Source: Arion vulgaris (taxonomy: Eukaryota > Mollusca > Gastropoda > Stylommatophora > Arionidae). Taken from it: DNA of 64,000 nt. Position numbers and translations under genes: made by a program. Below the pieces are notes generated by a model that saw only the letters and a list, made by a program, of their open reading frames with translations, did not search any database and was not told where the DNA came from. Below, one piece after another: positions 39,591 to 50,304 of this stretch (position 1 is the stretch's first letter; each line of letters opens with the position of its first letter). The stretch lies in the NCBI GenBank assembly GCA_020796225.1, contig CM036775.1:4475393-4539392 (forward strand), in the 5' to 3' direction.

Positions 39591-42500
39591 CTTTCTTTCA
39601 GACCCAAAAACCTCCAACAACTCGAGGCGTGTAGTGACATACTTAGTGCTGCAGAAACCTCAACAACTCTAGGCGTGTAGTGCCAGCAACCTCCAACAAC
39701 TCTAGACGTGTAGTGACATGCTTAGTGCTGCACAAACCTCCAACAACTCTAGGCGTGTAGTGACAGCAGTGCCAGAAACTTCAGCAACTCTGGCTGTGTG
39801 ACAGCAACCTCCAACAGCTCTAGACGTGTGACATGTGTCTGCACAACCTCCAACAACTCTAGGCGTGTAGTGACATGCTTAGTGCTGCAAAAACCTCCAA
39901 CAACTCTAGGCGTGTAGTGCCAGCAACCTCCAACAACTCTAGACGTGTAGTGACATGCTTAGTGCTGCACAAACCTCCAACAACTCTAGCGTGTAGTGCA
40001 GCAACCTCCAACACTCTAGGACGTGTAGTGACATGCTTAGAACTCACAACTGCGTGTGCACAGCAACCTCCAACAACTCTAGGCGTGTAGTGACATCTTA
40101 GTGCTGCAAAACCTCCAACAACTCTAGGCGTGTAGTGCCAGCAACCTCCAACAACTCTAGGCGTGTAGTGACATGCTTAGTGCTGCAAAACCTCCAACAA
40201 CTCTAGGCGTTAGTGCTGAGTGCGCAGAACCTCCAACAACTCTAGGCGTGTAGTGACATGCTTAGTGCTGCAGAAACCTCCAACAACTCTAGGCGTGTAG
40301 TGACAGCAACCTCCAACAACTCTAGACGTGTAGTGACATGCTTAGTGCTGCACAAACCTCCAACAACTCTAAGCGTGTAGTGACATGCTTAGTGCTGCAG
40401 AAACCTCCAACAACTCTAGGCGTGTAGTGACATGCTTAGTGCTGCAAAAACCTCCAACAACTCTAGGCGTGTAGTGCCAGCAACCTCCAACAACTCTAGA
40501 CGTGTAGTGACATGCTTAGTGCTGCACAAACCTCAACAACTCTAGGCGTGTAGTGCCAGCAGGCCTGCAGAACTCCAAGACTCTAGGACTGTAGTGCTGC
40601 AAACCTCCAACAGCTCTAGACGTGTAGTGCAACGCAAACCTCCAACAACTCTAGGCGTGTAGTGACATGCTTAGTGCTGCAAAACCTCAACAACTCTGAG
40701 CGTGTAGTGCAGCAACCTCCAACAACTCTAGACGTGTAGTGACATGCTTAGTGCTGCAAAAACCTCCAACAACTCTAGGCGTGTAGTGACATGCTTAGTG
40801 CTGCAAAAACCTCCAACAACTCTAGGCGTGTAGTGCCAGCAACCTCCAACAACTCTAGGCGTGTAGTGACATGCTTAGTGCTCTGCAGTCAAACCTCCAA
40901 CAACTCTAGAGCGTGTAGTGACATGCTTAGTGCTGCAAAACCTCCAACAACTCTAGGCGTGTAGTGACATGCCTTAGTGCTGCAGTAGCAAACCTCCAAC
41001 AACTCTAGGCGTGTAGTGACATGCTTAGTGCTGCAGAAACCTCCAACAGCTCTAGACGTGTAGTGACATGCTTAGTGCTGCAGAAACCTCCAACAACTCT
41101 AGGCGTGTAGTGACAGCAACCTCCAACAGCTCTAGACGTGTAGTGACATGCTTAGTGCTGCAAAAACCTCAACAACTCTAGACGTGTAGTGACAGCAACC
41201 TCCAACAAGCTCTAGCGTGTAGTGACATGCTTAGTGCTGCAAAACCTCCAACAACTCTAGACGTGTAGTGACATGCTTAGTGCTGCAGAAACCTCCAACA
41301 GCTCTAGACGTGTAGTGACAGCAACCTCCAACAACTCTAGACGTGTAGTGACATGCTTAGTGCTGCAAAACCTCCAACAACTCTAGACGTGTAGTGACAT
41401 GCTTAGTGCTGCAGAAACCTCCAACAACTCTAGGCGTGTAGTGACATGCTTAGTGCTGCAGAAACCTCCAACACTCTAGACGTGTGACAGGTGCACCTCA
41501 ACAGCTCTAGACGTGTGTGCAGCAAACCTCCAACAGCTCTAGACGTGTAGTGACATGCTTAGTGCTGCAGAAACCTCCAACAATCTCTAGACATGTTAGT
41601 GCAGCAACCTCCAACAGCTCTAGACGTGTAGTGACATGCTTAGTGCTGCAGAAACCTCCAACAACTCTAGACGTGTAGTGACATGCTTAGTGCTGCAGAA
41701 ACCTCCAACAGCTCTAGACGTGTAGTGACATGCTTAGTGCTGCAAAAACCTCCAACAGCTCTAGACGTGTAGTGACATGCTTAGTGCTGCAGAAACCTCC
41801 AACAGCTCTGACGTGTAGTGACATGCTAGTGCTGCAGAAACCTCCAACAGCTCTAGACGTGTGTGACATGTAGTGCTGCGAAACCTCCAACTCGGCGTGT
41901 AGTGCTGCAGGGTAAAACCTCCAACAGCTCTAGACGTGTAGTGACATGCTTAGTGCTGCAGAAACCTCAACAACTCTAGCGTGTGTACCTAGCACCAAAC
42001 TCTGAGTGAGACATTGCAGAGAAATCAACAGCTCAGAGAGGATGTAGGCGAACTCAACAACTCTGACGTGTAGTGACATGCTTAGTGCAGCAAACCTCCA
42101 ACAGCTCTAGACGTAGTACATGCTTAGTGCTGCAAACTCAACAACTCTAGACGTGTAGTGACATGCTAGTGCTGCAGAAACCTCCAACAGCTCTAGCGTG
42201 TGACAGTGCGAAGAAAGTCGCAACTCTAGACGTGTAGTGACATGCTGTGCAGAATATCCTCCAACACTCTAGACGTATGACCTATGAATCATCCAACAGC
42301 TCTAGACGTGTAGTGACATGCTTTTCCTAGTAAACTGTCACAACTCTGACGTGTATCATGTGTTTATCTGCAGACCTCAACAGTTTATGGACGTGTAGTG
42401 ACATGCTTAGTGCTGACTGTGTAACCTCCAACAACTCTAACGTGTAGTGACATGTTACGTGCTTACGAGATACTTACATCTCTGTATACGTGTAGTGACA

Positions 42501-44605
42501 TGCTTAGTGCTCAGAAACCTCCAAAATCTAATGTATTGCTCTTTGCAGGACAGAAAATTCCAGCCTCCTAGGTCGTTATGACAATGCCTTATGATGTTCA
42601 GAAACCCCAACAATCTAGACTGTATGTTAGTGAACATCAGTTCGTTCAAAATCTAACATCTTTACGACGATATACATCACTTGCGAAAGAAACTTCAAAG
42701 CTCTGGACGTGTAGTGACATGCTTAGTGCTGCTAAAACCTTTTATAGTAAATATAGCGTGTAGTGACATGCTAGTTTAAGACGTAGAAGCCTCAAATAGC
42801 TTTGCTTAACAATGTCGGAGTAAATTAGGAATTAGTGGATAAATCCATCAATTAGAACGATGTCAGTGACATGTATATCACAACTCTTCAGCTCTAGACG
42901 TGAGTACATGTTAGTCTCAATTCCCAAAAACTCTAGACGTGTCAGTAATGCAGCCTGCAAAATCTAACAGTTCTACGTGTAGTGACATGCTTGTCTTTCA
43001 GAACCTCAACTAGCTCTGCTGTAGTACATGCTTAGCACAAAACTCGCTACTACAACTACGTATAAAGAACCTCCAACAATCTAACTGTAGTGACATGCTT
43101 AGGGCTGCAGAACACCTCAACATACCCTTTGGACAGTGTTAGTTGACAGCAACCTCCAACAGCTCTAGACGTGTAGTGACATGCTTAGTGCTGCAAAAAC
43201 CTCCAACAGCTCTAGACGTGTAGTGACATGCTTAGTGCTGCAGAAACCTTCAACAACTCTAGACGTGTAGTGACATGCTTAGTGCAGCAGAAACCTCCAA
43301 CAGCTCTAGACGTGTAGTGACATGCTTAGTGCTGCAGAAACCTCCAACAACTCTAGACGTGTAGTGACATGCTTAGTGCAGCAGAAACCTCCAACAGCTC
43401 TAGACGTGTAGTGACAGCAACCTCCAACAGCTCTAGACGTGTAGTGACATGCTTAGTGCTGCAGAAACCTCCAACAACTCTAGACGTGTAGTGACAGCAA
43501 CCTCCAACAGCTCTAGACGTGTAGTGACATGCTTAGTGCTGCAAAACCTCCAACAACTCTAGACGTGTAGTGACATGCTTAGTGCTGCAGAAACCTCCAA
43601 CAGCTCTAGACGTGTAGTGACATGCTTAGTGCTGCAGAAACCTCCAACAACTCTAGACGTGTAGTGACATGCTTAGTGCTGCAGAAACCTCCAACATCTC
43701 TAGGCGTGTAGTGACATGCTTAGTGCTGCAGAAACCTCCAACAACTCTAGACGTGTAGTGACATGCTTAGTGCAGCAGAAACCTCCAACAGCTCTAGACG
43801 TGTAGGACATGTTAGTGCTGCAAAACCTCAACAGCTCTAGACGTGTAGTGACATGCTTAGTGCTGCACAAACCTCCAACAGCTCTAGACGTGTAGTGACA
43901 TGCTTAGTGTAGCAGAAACTCCAACAGCTCTAGCTGTAGTGACAGTTAGTGCTGAAACCTCCAACAACTCTAGACGTGTAGTGACATGCTTAGTGCAGCA
44001 AAAACCTCCAACAGCTCTAGACGTGTAGTGACATGCTTAGTGCTGCAAAAACCTCCAACAGCTCTAGACGTGTAGTGACATGCTTAGTGCTGCACAAACC
44101 TCCAACAGCTCTAGACGTGTAGTGACATGCTTAGTGCAGCAGAAACCTCCAACAGCTCTATGCGTGTAGTGACATGCTTAGTGCTGCAGAAACCTCCAAC
44201 AACTCTAGACGTGTAGTGACATGCTTAGTGCAGCAGAAACCTCCAACAGCTCTAGACGTGTAGTGACATGCTTAGTGCTGCAGAAACCTCCAACAACTCT
44301 AGACGTGTAGTGACATGCTTAGTGCTGCAGAAACCTCCAACAGCTCTAGACGTGTAGTGACATGCTTAGTGCAGCAGAAACCTCCAACAGCTCTAGACGT
44401 GTAGTGACATGCTTAGTGCTGCACAAACCTCCAACAACTCTAGACGTGTAGTGACATGCTTAGTGCTGCAGAAACCTCCAACAACTCTAGGCGTGTAGTG
44501 ACAGCAACCTCCAACAGCTCTAGACGTGTAGTGACATGCTTAGTGCTGCAGAAACCTCCAACAGCTCTAGACGGAGTGACATGCTTAGTGCTGCAGAGAT
44601 TCCTA
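39591..44605. repeat. About 47-bp tandem satellite (array E), 5 kb
   Basis: Roughly 100 copies of a unit containing AACCTCCAACAACTCTAGGC (or AGCTCTAGAC) and GTGTAGTGACATGCTTAGTG, joined by CTGCAGAA, CTGCACAA or CAGCAGAA. A shorter variant, lacking the CATGCTTAGTG part, is interspersed. Left-hand units are mostly AACTCTAGGC and right-hand ones mostly AGCTCTAGAC. The centre (about 41460-43150) is strongly degraded. It ends GCTGCAGAGATTCCTAATCC, matching the start of the ancestral unit at 10755. Confidence 0.97.
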
Positions 44606-44764
44606 ATCCGGTCTACTTTTACTTATAAAGTCAGGGAATGAAGGTCCGCAGATGGCGGGGAACACCGATTAGAAAGAGAAAGCAGGCTTCACGCAAAATC
44701 AGTCAGAAGAATCCAGACGTCCTGACTACGCCTTGAATTCATAGCGGCAAACGTAGAAAAGAGT
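44606..44764. repeat. Dispersed repeat shared with 54.5 kb
   Basis: Sequence containing CACGCAAAATCAGTCAGAAG and GAATTCATAGCGGCAA is similar to 54525-54610 (CACAAAAATCAGCAAGAAAC and TATTCATAGCGTGATGCAAG). Class unknown. Confidence 0.5.
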
Positions 44765-44767
44765 GCC

Positions 44768-45205
44768 TTGTTATCTGTGTTTTTATCTGTGTTTTTATCT
44801 GTGTTTTTATCTGTGTTTTTATCTGTTTTTACCTGCGTTTTTACCTATGTTTTTATCTGTGTTTTTATCTGTGTTTTTATCTGTGTTTTTATCTGTGTTT
44901 ATCTGTGTTTTTACTTGCGTTTTTATCTGTGTTTTTATCTGTGTTTTTATCTGTGTTTTTATCTGTGTTTTTATCTATGTGTTTTTATCTATGTGTTTTT
45001 ATCTGTGTTTTTATCTGTGTTTTTATCTATGTGTTGTTATCTGTGTTATTATCTGTGTTATTATCTGTGTTTTTATCTGTGTTTTTATCTGTGTTATTAT
45101 CTGTGCTTTTATCTGTGTTATTATCTGTGTTATTATCTGTGCTTTTATCTGTGTTATTATCTGTGCTTTTATCTGTGTTATTATCTGTGGTTTTCTCTAT
45201 GTTTT
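44768..45205. repeat. 12-bp tandem array (TTATCTGTGTTT)n
   Basis: About 36 copies with variants (TTATTATCTGTG, TTTTATCTATGTG). The period of 12 opens long Phe/Leu/Cys/Val reading frames in all three + frames, which are artefacts. It ends about 47 bp before exon 3 of the Rab-like gene. Confidence 0.97.
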
Positions 45206-45251
45206 TATTTCTAAAATTATAAATATAATGATGTTTGCTTCTCCCTTGCAG

Positions 45252-45360
45252 GACAAGAAAGATATCGCAGCCTGACCTGGTCGTACTATAGAGGGGCAAA
45301 TGGTTGCCTACTTTTATTTGATGTTACAAGAGAGGACACATTTAGCAATATTATGAACTG
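45252..45360 (+). CDS. Rab-like GTPase exon 3: switch II
   Basis: The acceptor CTCCCTTGCAG ends at 45251 and the donor AACTG|GTACTT is at 45361. Entry is phase 1 and exit phase 2. It encodes QERYRSLTWSYYRGANGC and then LLLFDVTREDTFSNIMN. Q188 of DTGGQ is the catalytic-Gln position and is conserved. SYYRGA and FDVT are the most strongly Rab-like blocks (Rab family motifs around switch II and beta4). A 12-bp tandem array ends only about 50 bp before this exon. Confidence 0.9.
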
Positions 45361-45362
45361 GT

Positions 45363-45798
45363 ACTTGATTTCCATAACTATTCAAGTTCGTTTCAAAATT
45401 CTTGAACATCTTTACCGACCGATATAAAATCATCCACTTGACAGAAATTATTGATTTTTACGTTTTTTATATAACTAACAGTGGCGACCTTCGTAAAGTA
45501 TTTTTGCCCATCAAACCTTTAGCGCTATAAACTTTTACTTATTTGTTATTAGTAAAATAATAGCGATATTGATTTGGTATACATGTAGAAGTTTAACAGT
45601 ACGATAGTCAAGTTTTCCTAAAATTACGCATTTGCGTGCTCCACACCCAATTCAGCGAAAGTAAAATTTAGGAATCTAGTGGAATAAATCATTTCACAAT
45701 GTATCCGAAGGATTGTCATTGACGTATGTATATACCATCTCTTTTCATTGATAGAAGTGGAAGGTATAATTTGTTCACTATGTCACATTACTTTTTAT
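45363..45798. other. Intron 3 sequence, nothing recognised
   Basis: AT-rich intronic sequence without identifiable features. Confidence 0.4.
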
Positions 45799-45799
45799 A

Positions 45800-46040
45800 T
45801 AGGGTGTTCAAGATAAAAGCAGCCCCATTGACAAATCAAAAGTTGCTACGTATGTATTGCATTTTGTCTATTTACTAGTTAGACCGGCTCTGACTAGCTC
45901 GTCCTTTCATCACATTGCCCCTTCCAGCACCAAAAAGACTCGCTTACTTGACCTATACTACGTCATAAATGAACCTCATTTTCATAAACATATGCTAAAT
46001 TGGCTCCCTTGATGGGGCTGCTTTTATCTTGAACACTCTG
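45800..46040. mobile_element. Tc1/mariner-type MITE (241 bp)
   Basis: Termini TAGGGTGTTCAAGATAAAAG and CTTTTATCTTGAACACTCTG form a 28-bp inverted repeat with TA flanks. The interior is homologous to 26870-27126 (GGCTCTGACTAGCTCGTCCT). Confidence 0.9.
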
Positions 46041-46099
46041 TAATATATAGCCTAATAGGGATACACATTTGCAATAGTTTCAGATTCTAGTTTACATTT

Positions 46100-47565
46100 C
46101 ATCGTGACCTGTTCATCGACTTGACCAAGGCGTTTGATACGGTCAGTAGAGAAGGTCTCTGGAAGATCATGGCTAAATATGACTGTACTGAAAAATTCAT
46201 CAAGATTGTGCAGCAATTGCATAAGGGGATGAACGCCAGAATGCAGGACCAAGGCGAGCTATCAGAGCCTTTTCTCGTCCTGAATGTAGCCAAACAAGGC
46301 TGTGTGATTGCACCAACTCTGTTTAGCATTATGTTTTCTGCCATGCTGACCGATGCATTCAGAGATGGTCACATAGGTGTCGACATCAAGTATCGTACAG
46401 ATGGAAAACTTTTAAACCCAAGGAGACGTCATCCAAAAACAAAGGTAAAGTCTGATACCATCAGAGATCTCCTATTTGCTGACGACTGTCCTCTCATTGC
46501 CAACACTGAGCAGATCTCCAGACTAGCATGGACAGATTCTCACAAGCCTGCTCCAACTTTGGTCTTACCATCAATACCGAGAAATCTGAAGTCATGTACC
46601 AACCAGCTCCTGGAAATGTATATGCCGAACCAAATATTACAACAAGCGGCAAGAAACTGAAAGTAGTGGACAGATTTACTTATCTTGGAAGCACACTGTC
46701 CCAAAATGTCACCATAGACGATGAAATAAATACCAGAATCTCTAAAGCTAGCAGCACCTTTGGTAGACTACATAGAAATGTCTGGCACAGATGTGGTATT
46801 GGCCAAGCCACAAAACTGAAGGTATATCAAGCTGTCGTGCTCTCAGTCCTTCTTCACGCATGCGAAACTTGGACTGTATATCAGCGACACGCAAGGAAGC
46901 TAAACCACTTTCACACAGTCTGCCTTAGAAAAATAATGAACATCAAATGGCAGGATATTATCCCCGATACAGAGGTCCTGAAAAGAGATGCTCTCCCCAG
47001 CATCTACACAATCTTGATGCAGTCCCAGGCACGATGGACAGGACATGTGGCTCGAATGCCAGATTGCAGAATACCCAAACGACTCTTTCATGGTGAGCTG
47101 TATAGTGGTAAACGCTAACAGGGTGGTCAGAAAAAGCAATTCAAAGACACACTCAAGAACTCGATGAAATCCTTTGGCATAGATGTCGACAACTGGGAGA
47201 ATGTTGCTCAAGACAGATCAGCCTGGCGCACACGTCTTCGACACGGTTCTTCGGCCTGCAGGCAGATAGAACTGTACGGATGGAACAAAAACGTCAAAAT
47301 AGAAAAGCAGTAAAACTCCCCACAAGTGCAAATATACTCTGCCCACACTGTACAAGAACATTTCAAGCCCGCATGGGGCTCACTAGTCATCTACGCACAC
47401 ACAGACAAACATAACGCAACTACATTTCCTTGGATGAGAATTGTGTGGTCATCATCACCCATGATGGACGAGCATCAGTATACATTTAGTGACACGGAGA
47501 TGCAAATTGCTCCTGGACCAAAACCAGAGCCAACTATAAACGTATGGGCCTTCGGACTCAGGTAA
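46100..47565 (+). pseudogene. LINE ORF2: reverse transcriptase to terminal C2H2 finger, frame-broken
   Basis: The most complete retrotransposon coding segment in the window. RT motifs appear in order: FIDLTKAFDTV (motif with first catalytic Asp), KQGCVIAPTLFS, LLFADDC (catalytic Asp pair), INTEKSEVMY and TYLGSTLSQN. Then come [45 protein letters not shown], and a C2H2 finger CPHCTRTFQARMGLTSHLRT with H. At least three frameshifts (near 46510, 47110-47120 and 47300) and a stop near 47116 disable it. The endonuclease and palm start are missing (5' truncation at about 46100). It lies in intron 3 of the Rab-like gene. Confidence 0.9.
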
Positions 47566-47890
47566 GAATTATGGGAGATCAGACCCCAACTAAACCATGT
47601 GACCTCGCATTCCAGTATTGGTGTATATAGACGAATTCATTTTAAAATCAACACAAAATGCTAAATCGAAGTTATATCATGCAACAAGTTAAGTTTAACA
47701 ATAATGAATATCAATATTATAAATATTTTTCACCAATAAATAACCATTGACTCACAGAATTGAGTAAAATTGTAAAAAAGCTTGCAGTGCTCTATCAAAC
47801 ACCTATATTTTCCGGTCTCCTTTTCTGATCTAGGTCAGGTAACCCCTTGTCAGTTGTCTGGCCTAGTTATCTAAAGTTGGCTGTGCCAAA
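47525..47890 (+). mobile_element. LINE 3'-UTR module G
   Basis: Continues from the LINE ORF2 end (last codons ...INVWAFGLR then TAA) as AGCCAACTATAAACGTATGG through TATCTAAAGTTGGCTGTG. It is homologous to 10376-10740 and, inverted, 52375-52745, which identifies those as 5'-truncated copies of this LINE. Confidence 0.75.
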
Positions 47891-48090
47891 ACTCAATGAG
47901 AGGATAAACTAAAAATAGATTGATTCGACACGTGCCGAGCTCATAGGCTCTCACTGCTCAAATCCGAGTGGATGTTGTAAAGGAAGACAGTGGTAGTTTT
48001 TCCGTGACTACAAGCAGTCTCACTATGGGCATCATGACAGTAACTAAAGCGATGATCTGGCTGGAGTCATAGACTCTTATCCGTGCACGT
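47891..48090. other. Spacer between LINE end and 30-bp array
   Basis: Unassigned. An early AACTCAATGAGAGG at 47889-47902 resembles the array unit. Confidence 0.4.
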
Positions 48091-48094
48091 TTTC

Positions 48095-49945
48095 TCATTG
48101 GCTCAATGAGTATGCCCAGGAAACTGTGACTCAATGAGTATGCCCAGGAAGCTGTGACTCAATGAGTGTGTACAGGAAGCTCAGTGACTCAATGAGTATG
48201 ACCAGGAAGCTCACTGACTCAATGAGTATGCACAGGAAGCTCACTGACAAATGAGAATGCCCAGGAAGCTCAGTGACTCAATGGTATGCTGGGAGCTCTG
48301 ACTCAATGAGTATGCCAGGAAGCTCAGTGACTCAATGAGTATGCCCAGGAAGCTCAGTGACTTATAAAATTTAGGCTAATTCAGTGACTCATGAGTATGC
48401 CCAGGAAGCTCACTGACTCAATGGTATGCCGAAGCCAGTGACTCAATGAATATGCCAGAAGCTCACTGACTCAATAGTATGCCGGAAGCTCACTGACTCA
48501 ATGAGCATGCCCAAGCCGCTCAGTGACTCAATAGTCATCGCCAGAAGCTCAGTGACTTATAAATTTTATGAGAATTCAGTGACTCAATGAGTACCCAGAG
48601 CTACTGAGCTCAATATAGTGCCGGAAGCAGTGACTCAATGAATATGCTCAGAGCCACTGATCAAAGTATGCCCGGAGCTCACTGGCTCAATGTATGCCCA
48701 GGAGCTCAGACTCAATAGTATCCATGTGAAGCTCAGTGACATTCCATTATGAGCTAATTCAGGATCATGTTACAGAAGCCATGACCAAAGATGCTAAACT
48801 CACTACATAGTATGCCAGAGCTCAGTACTCAAAAGTATGCAATACTCATGACTTATAAATATTTATACAATTCAGTAACTCAATAGTATCCCAGGAAGCT
48901 CACTGATCAATGTACAGAAGCTCAGTGACTCAATAATATTTCCAGAGCCACTGATCAATGAGTAGTCAGGAAGCTCACTACTCTGCAGTATGCCTGGCTC
49001 AGTGACTCATGAGATTGGCTAGGAAGCTCAGTGACTGATAAACTAATATGAGCTAATTCGAGTGACTCATGAGTATGCTCGGTCACTGCTCAATGAGTGC
49101 GAGCTCATGTCAAGGAGATGCCAGGAGCTAGTATCATGGTGACTCAAGCCAGTGACTATAATATTATGGAGCATCATGACAATAGTATCTAGAAGCACTG
49201 ATCAATGAGCTGCGAGCTCATGACTCAATAATATCCAGGAGCTCATGACTCAATGAGTATGCCCAGGAAACTACTGACTCAATGAGTATGCCCAGGAAGC
49301 TGTGACTCAATGAGTATGCCAGGAAGCTCAGTGACTATAAATATTGAGCTATTCAGTGACTCAGGATCGGAAGCTCACTGACTCAATGAGTATGCCAGGA
49401 AGCTCAGTGACTCAATGAAATGCCCAGGAAGCTCAGTGACTCAATGAGTATGCCCAGGAAGCTCACTGACTCAATGAGTATGCCCAGGAAGCTCAGTGAC
49501 TCAGTGAGTATGCCCAGGAAGCTCAGTGACTTATAAATATTTATGAGCTAATTCAGTGACTCAATGAGTATGCCCAGGAAGCTCACTGACTCAATGAGTA
49601 TGCCCAGGAAGCTCAGTGACTCAATGAATATGCCCAGGAAGCTCAGTGACTCAATGAGTATGCCCAGGAAGCTCACTGACTCAATGAGTATGCCCAGGAA
49701 GCTCAGTGACTCAATGAGTATGCCCAGGAAGCTCAGTGACTTATAAATGTTTATGAGCTAATTCAGTGACTCAATGAGTATGCACAGGAAGCTCAGTGAC
49801 CCAATGAGTATGCCCAGGAAGCTCACTGACTCAATGAGTATGCCCAGGAAGCTCAGTGACTCAATGAGTATGCCCAGGAAGCTCAGTGACTCAATGAATA
49901 TGCCCAGGAAGCTCATGACTAATGAATATGCCCAGGAAGAATGAA
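48095..49945. repeat. 30-bp satellite with seven-unit higher-order repeat
   Basis: Unit TGACTCAATGAGTATGCCCA plus GGAAGCTCAG. In the well-preserved right part every seventh unit is replaced by a divergent 30-mer (TTATAAATATTTATGAGCTA plus ATTCAGTGAC) at 49531 and 49741, giving a 210-bp higher-order period. Traces of the divergent unit recur at about 48360, 48552, 48853, 49035 and 49336. The stretch 48360-49300 is degraded. Confidence 0.95.
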
Positions 49946-50049
49946 ACATACTGTGCTCAGAGACTATGGTTAAAGTCGCTGATGAGGTATAGATTGACAA
50001 AAATAAATTTTATTTAATGTGGCCAAAATAGTTCATCTTCCGCGACACG

Positions 50050-50245
50050 ATGTTATTTATGAGCTAATTCTTCTTGATATGCAGGCATTGTTTTGTCTCT
50101 TCTCTGACGTTCCAATAACTTTTCTGTATCACTGTACTTAGCAAAAGTTTCCAATTTGTATGCTGTTTCAATAGTTTTGTCAATGTCTTAGTGCGAAAGC
50201 AACGGCTAGACTTCTGACTTCTTTCGTACAATCTCCATTGTTGTT
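50050..50245 (-). pseudogene. Possible LTR-retrotransposon gag fragment
   Basis: Read on the minus strand in two frames: DCTKEVRSLAVAFALR, and after a shift DKTIETAYKLETFAKYSDTE ending AYQEELAHK and a stop. The amphipathic, charged text with A-x-K-L-E-x-F resembles gag-like proteins of Ty3/gypsy elements, but this is a weak assignment. Its 3' end contains GAGCTAATTC in inverse, the same words found in the divergent 30-mer of the adjoining array. Confidence 0.4.
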
Positions 50246-50304
50246 AATTATAGAGCCATAATTCTAACACACTCAATTCAAATATCCATTTTTTTTCCGT
50301 ACAG

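Noticed and set aside
44763..45275. Overlapping 170-, 148- and 105-codon + strand ORFs of Phe/Leu/Val/Cys
   Set aside because: They arise from the 12-bp array, whose period is a multiple of three; all three frames are open together.
45361..45430. Read-through of Rab-like exon 3 past its donor (WYLISITIQ...)
   Set aside because: The frame closes after about 20 codons, and splicing to 50305 restores WYQDL and the rest of the Rab fold.
50050..50245. Minus-strand helical segment considered as a host exon
   Set aside because: It needs a frameshift to stay open and looks like a gag-type remnant; kept only as a low-confidence retroelement fragment.
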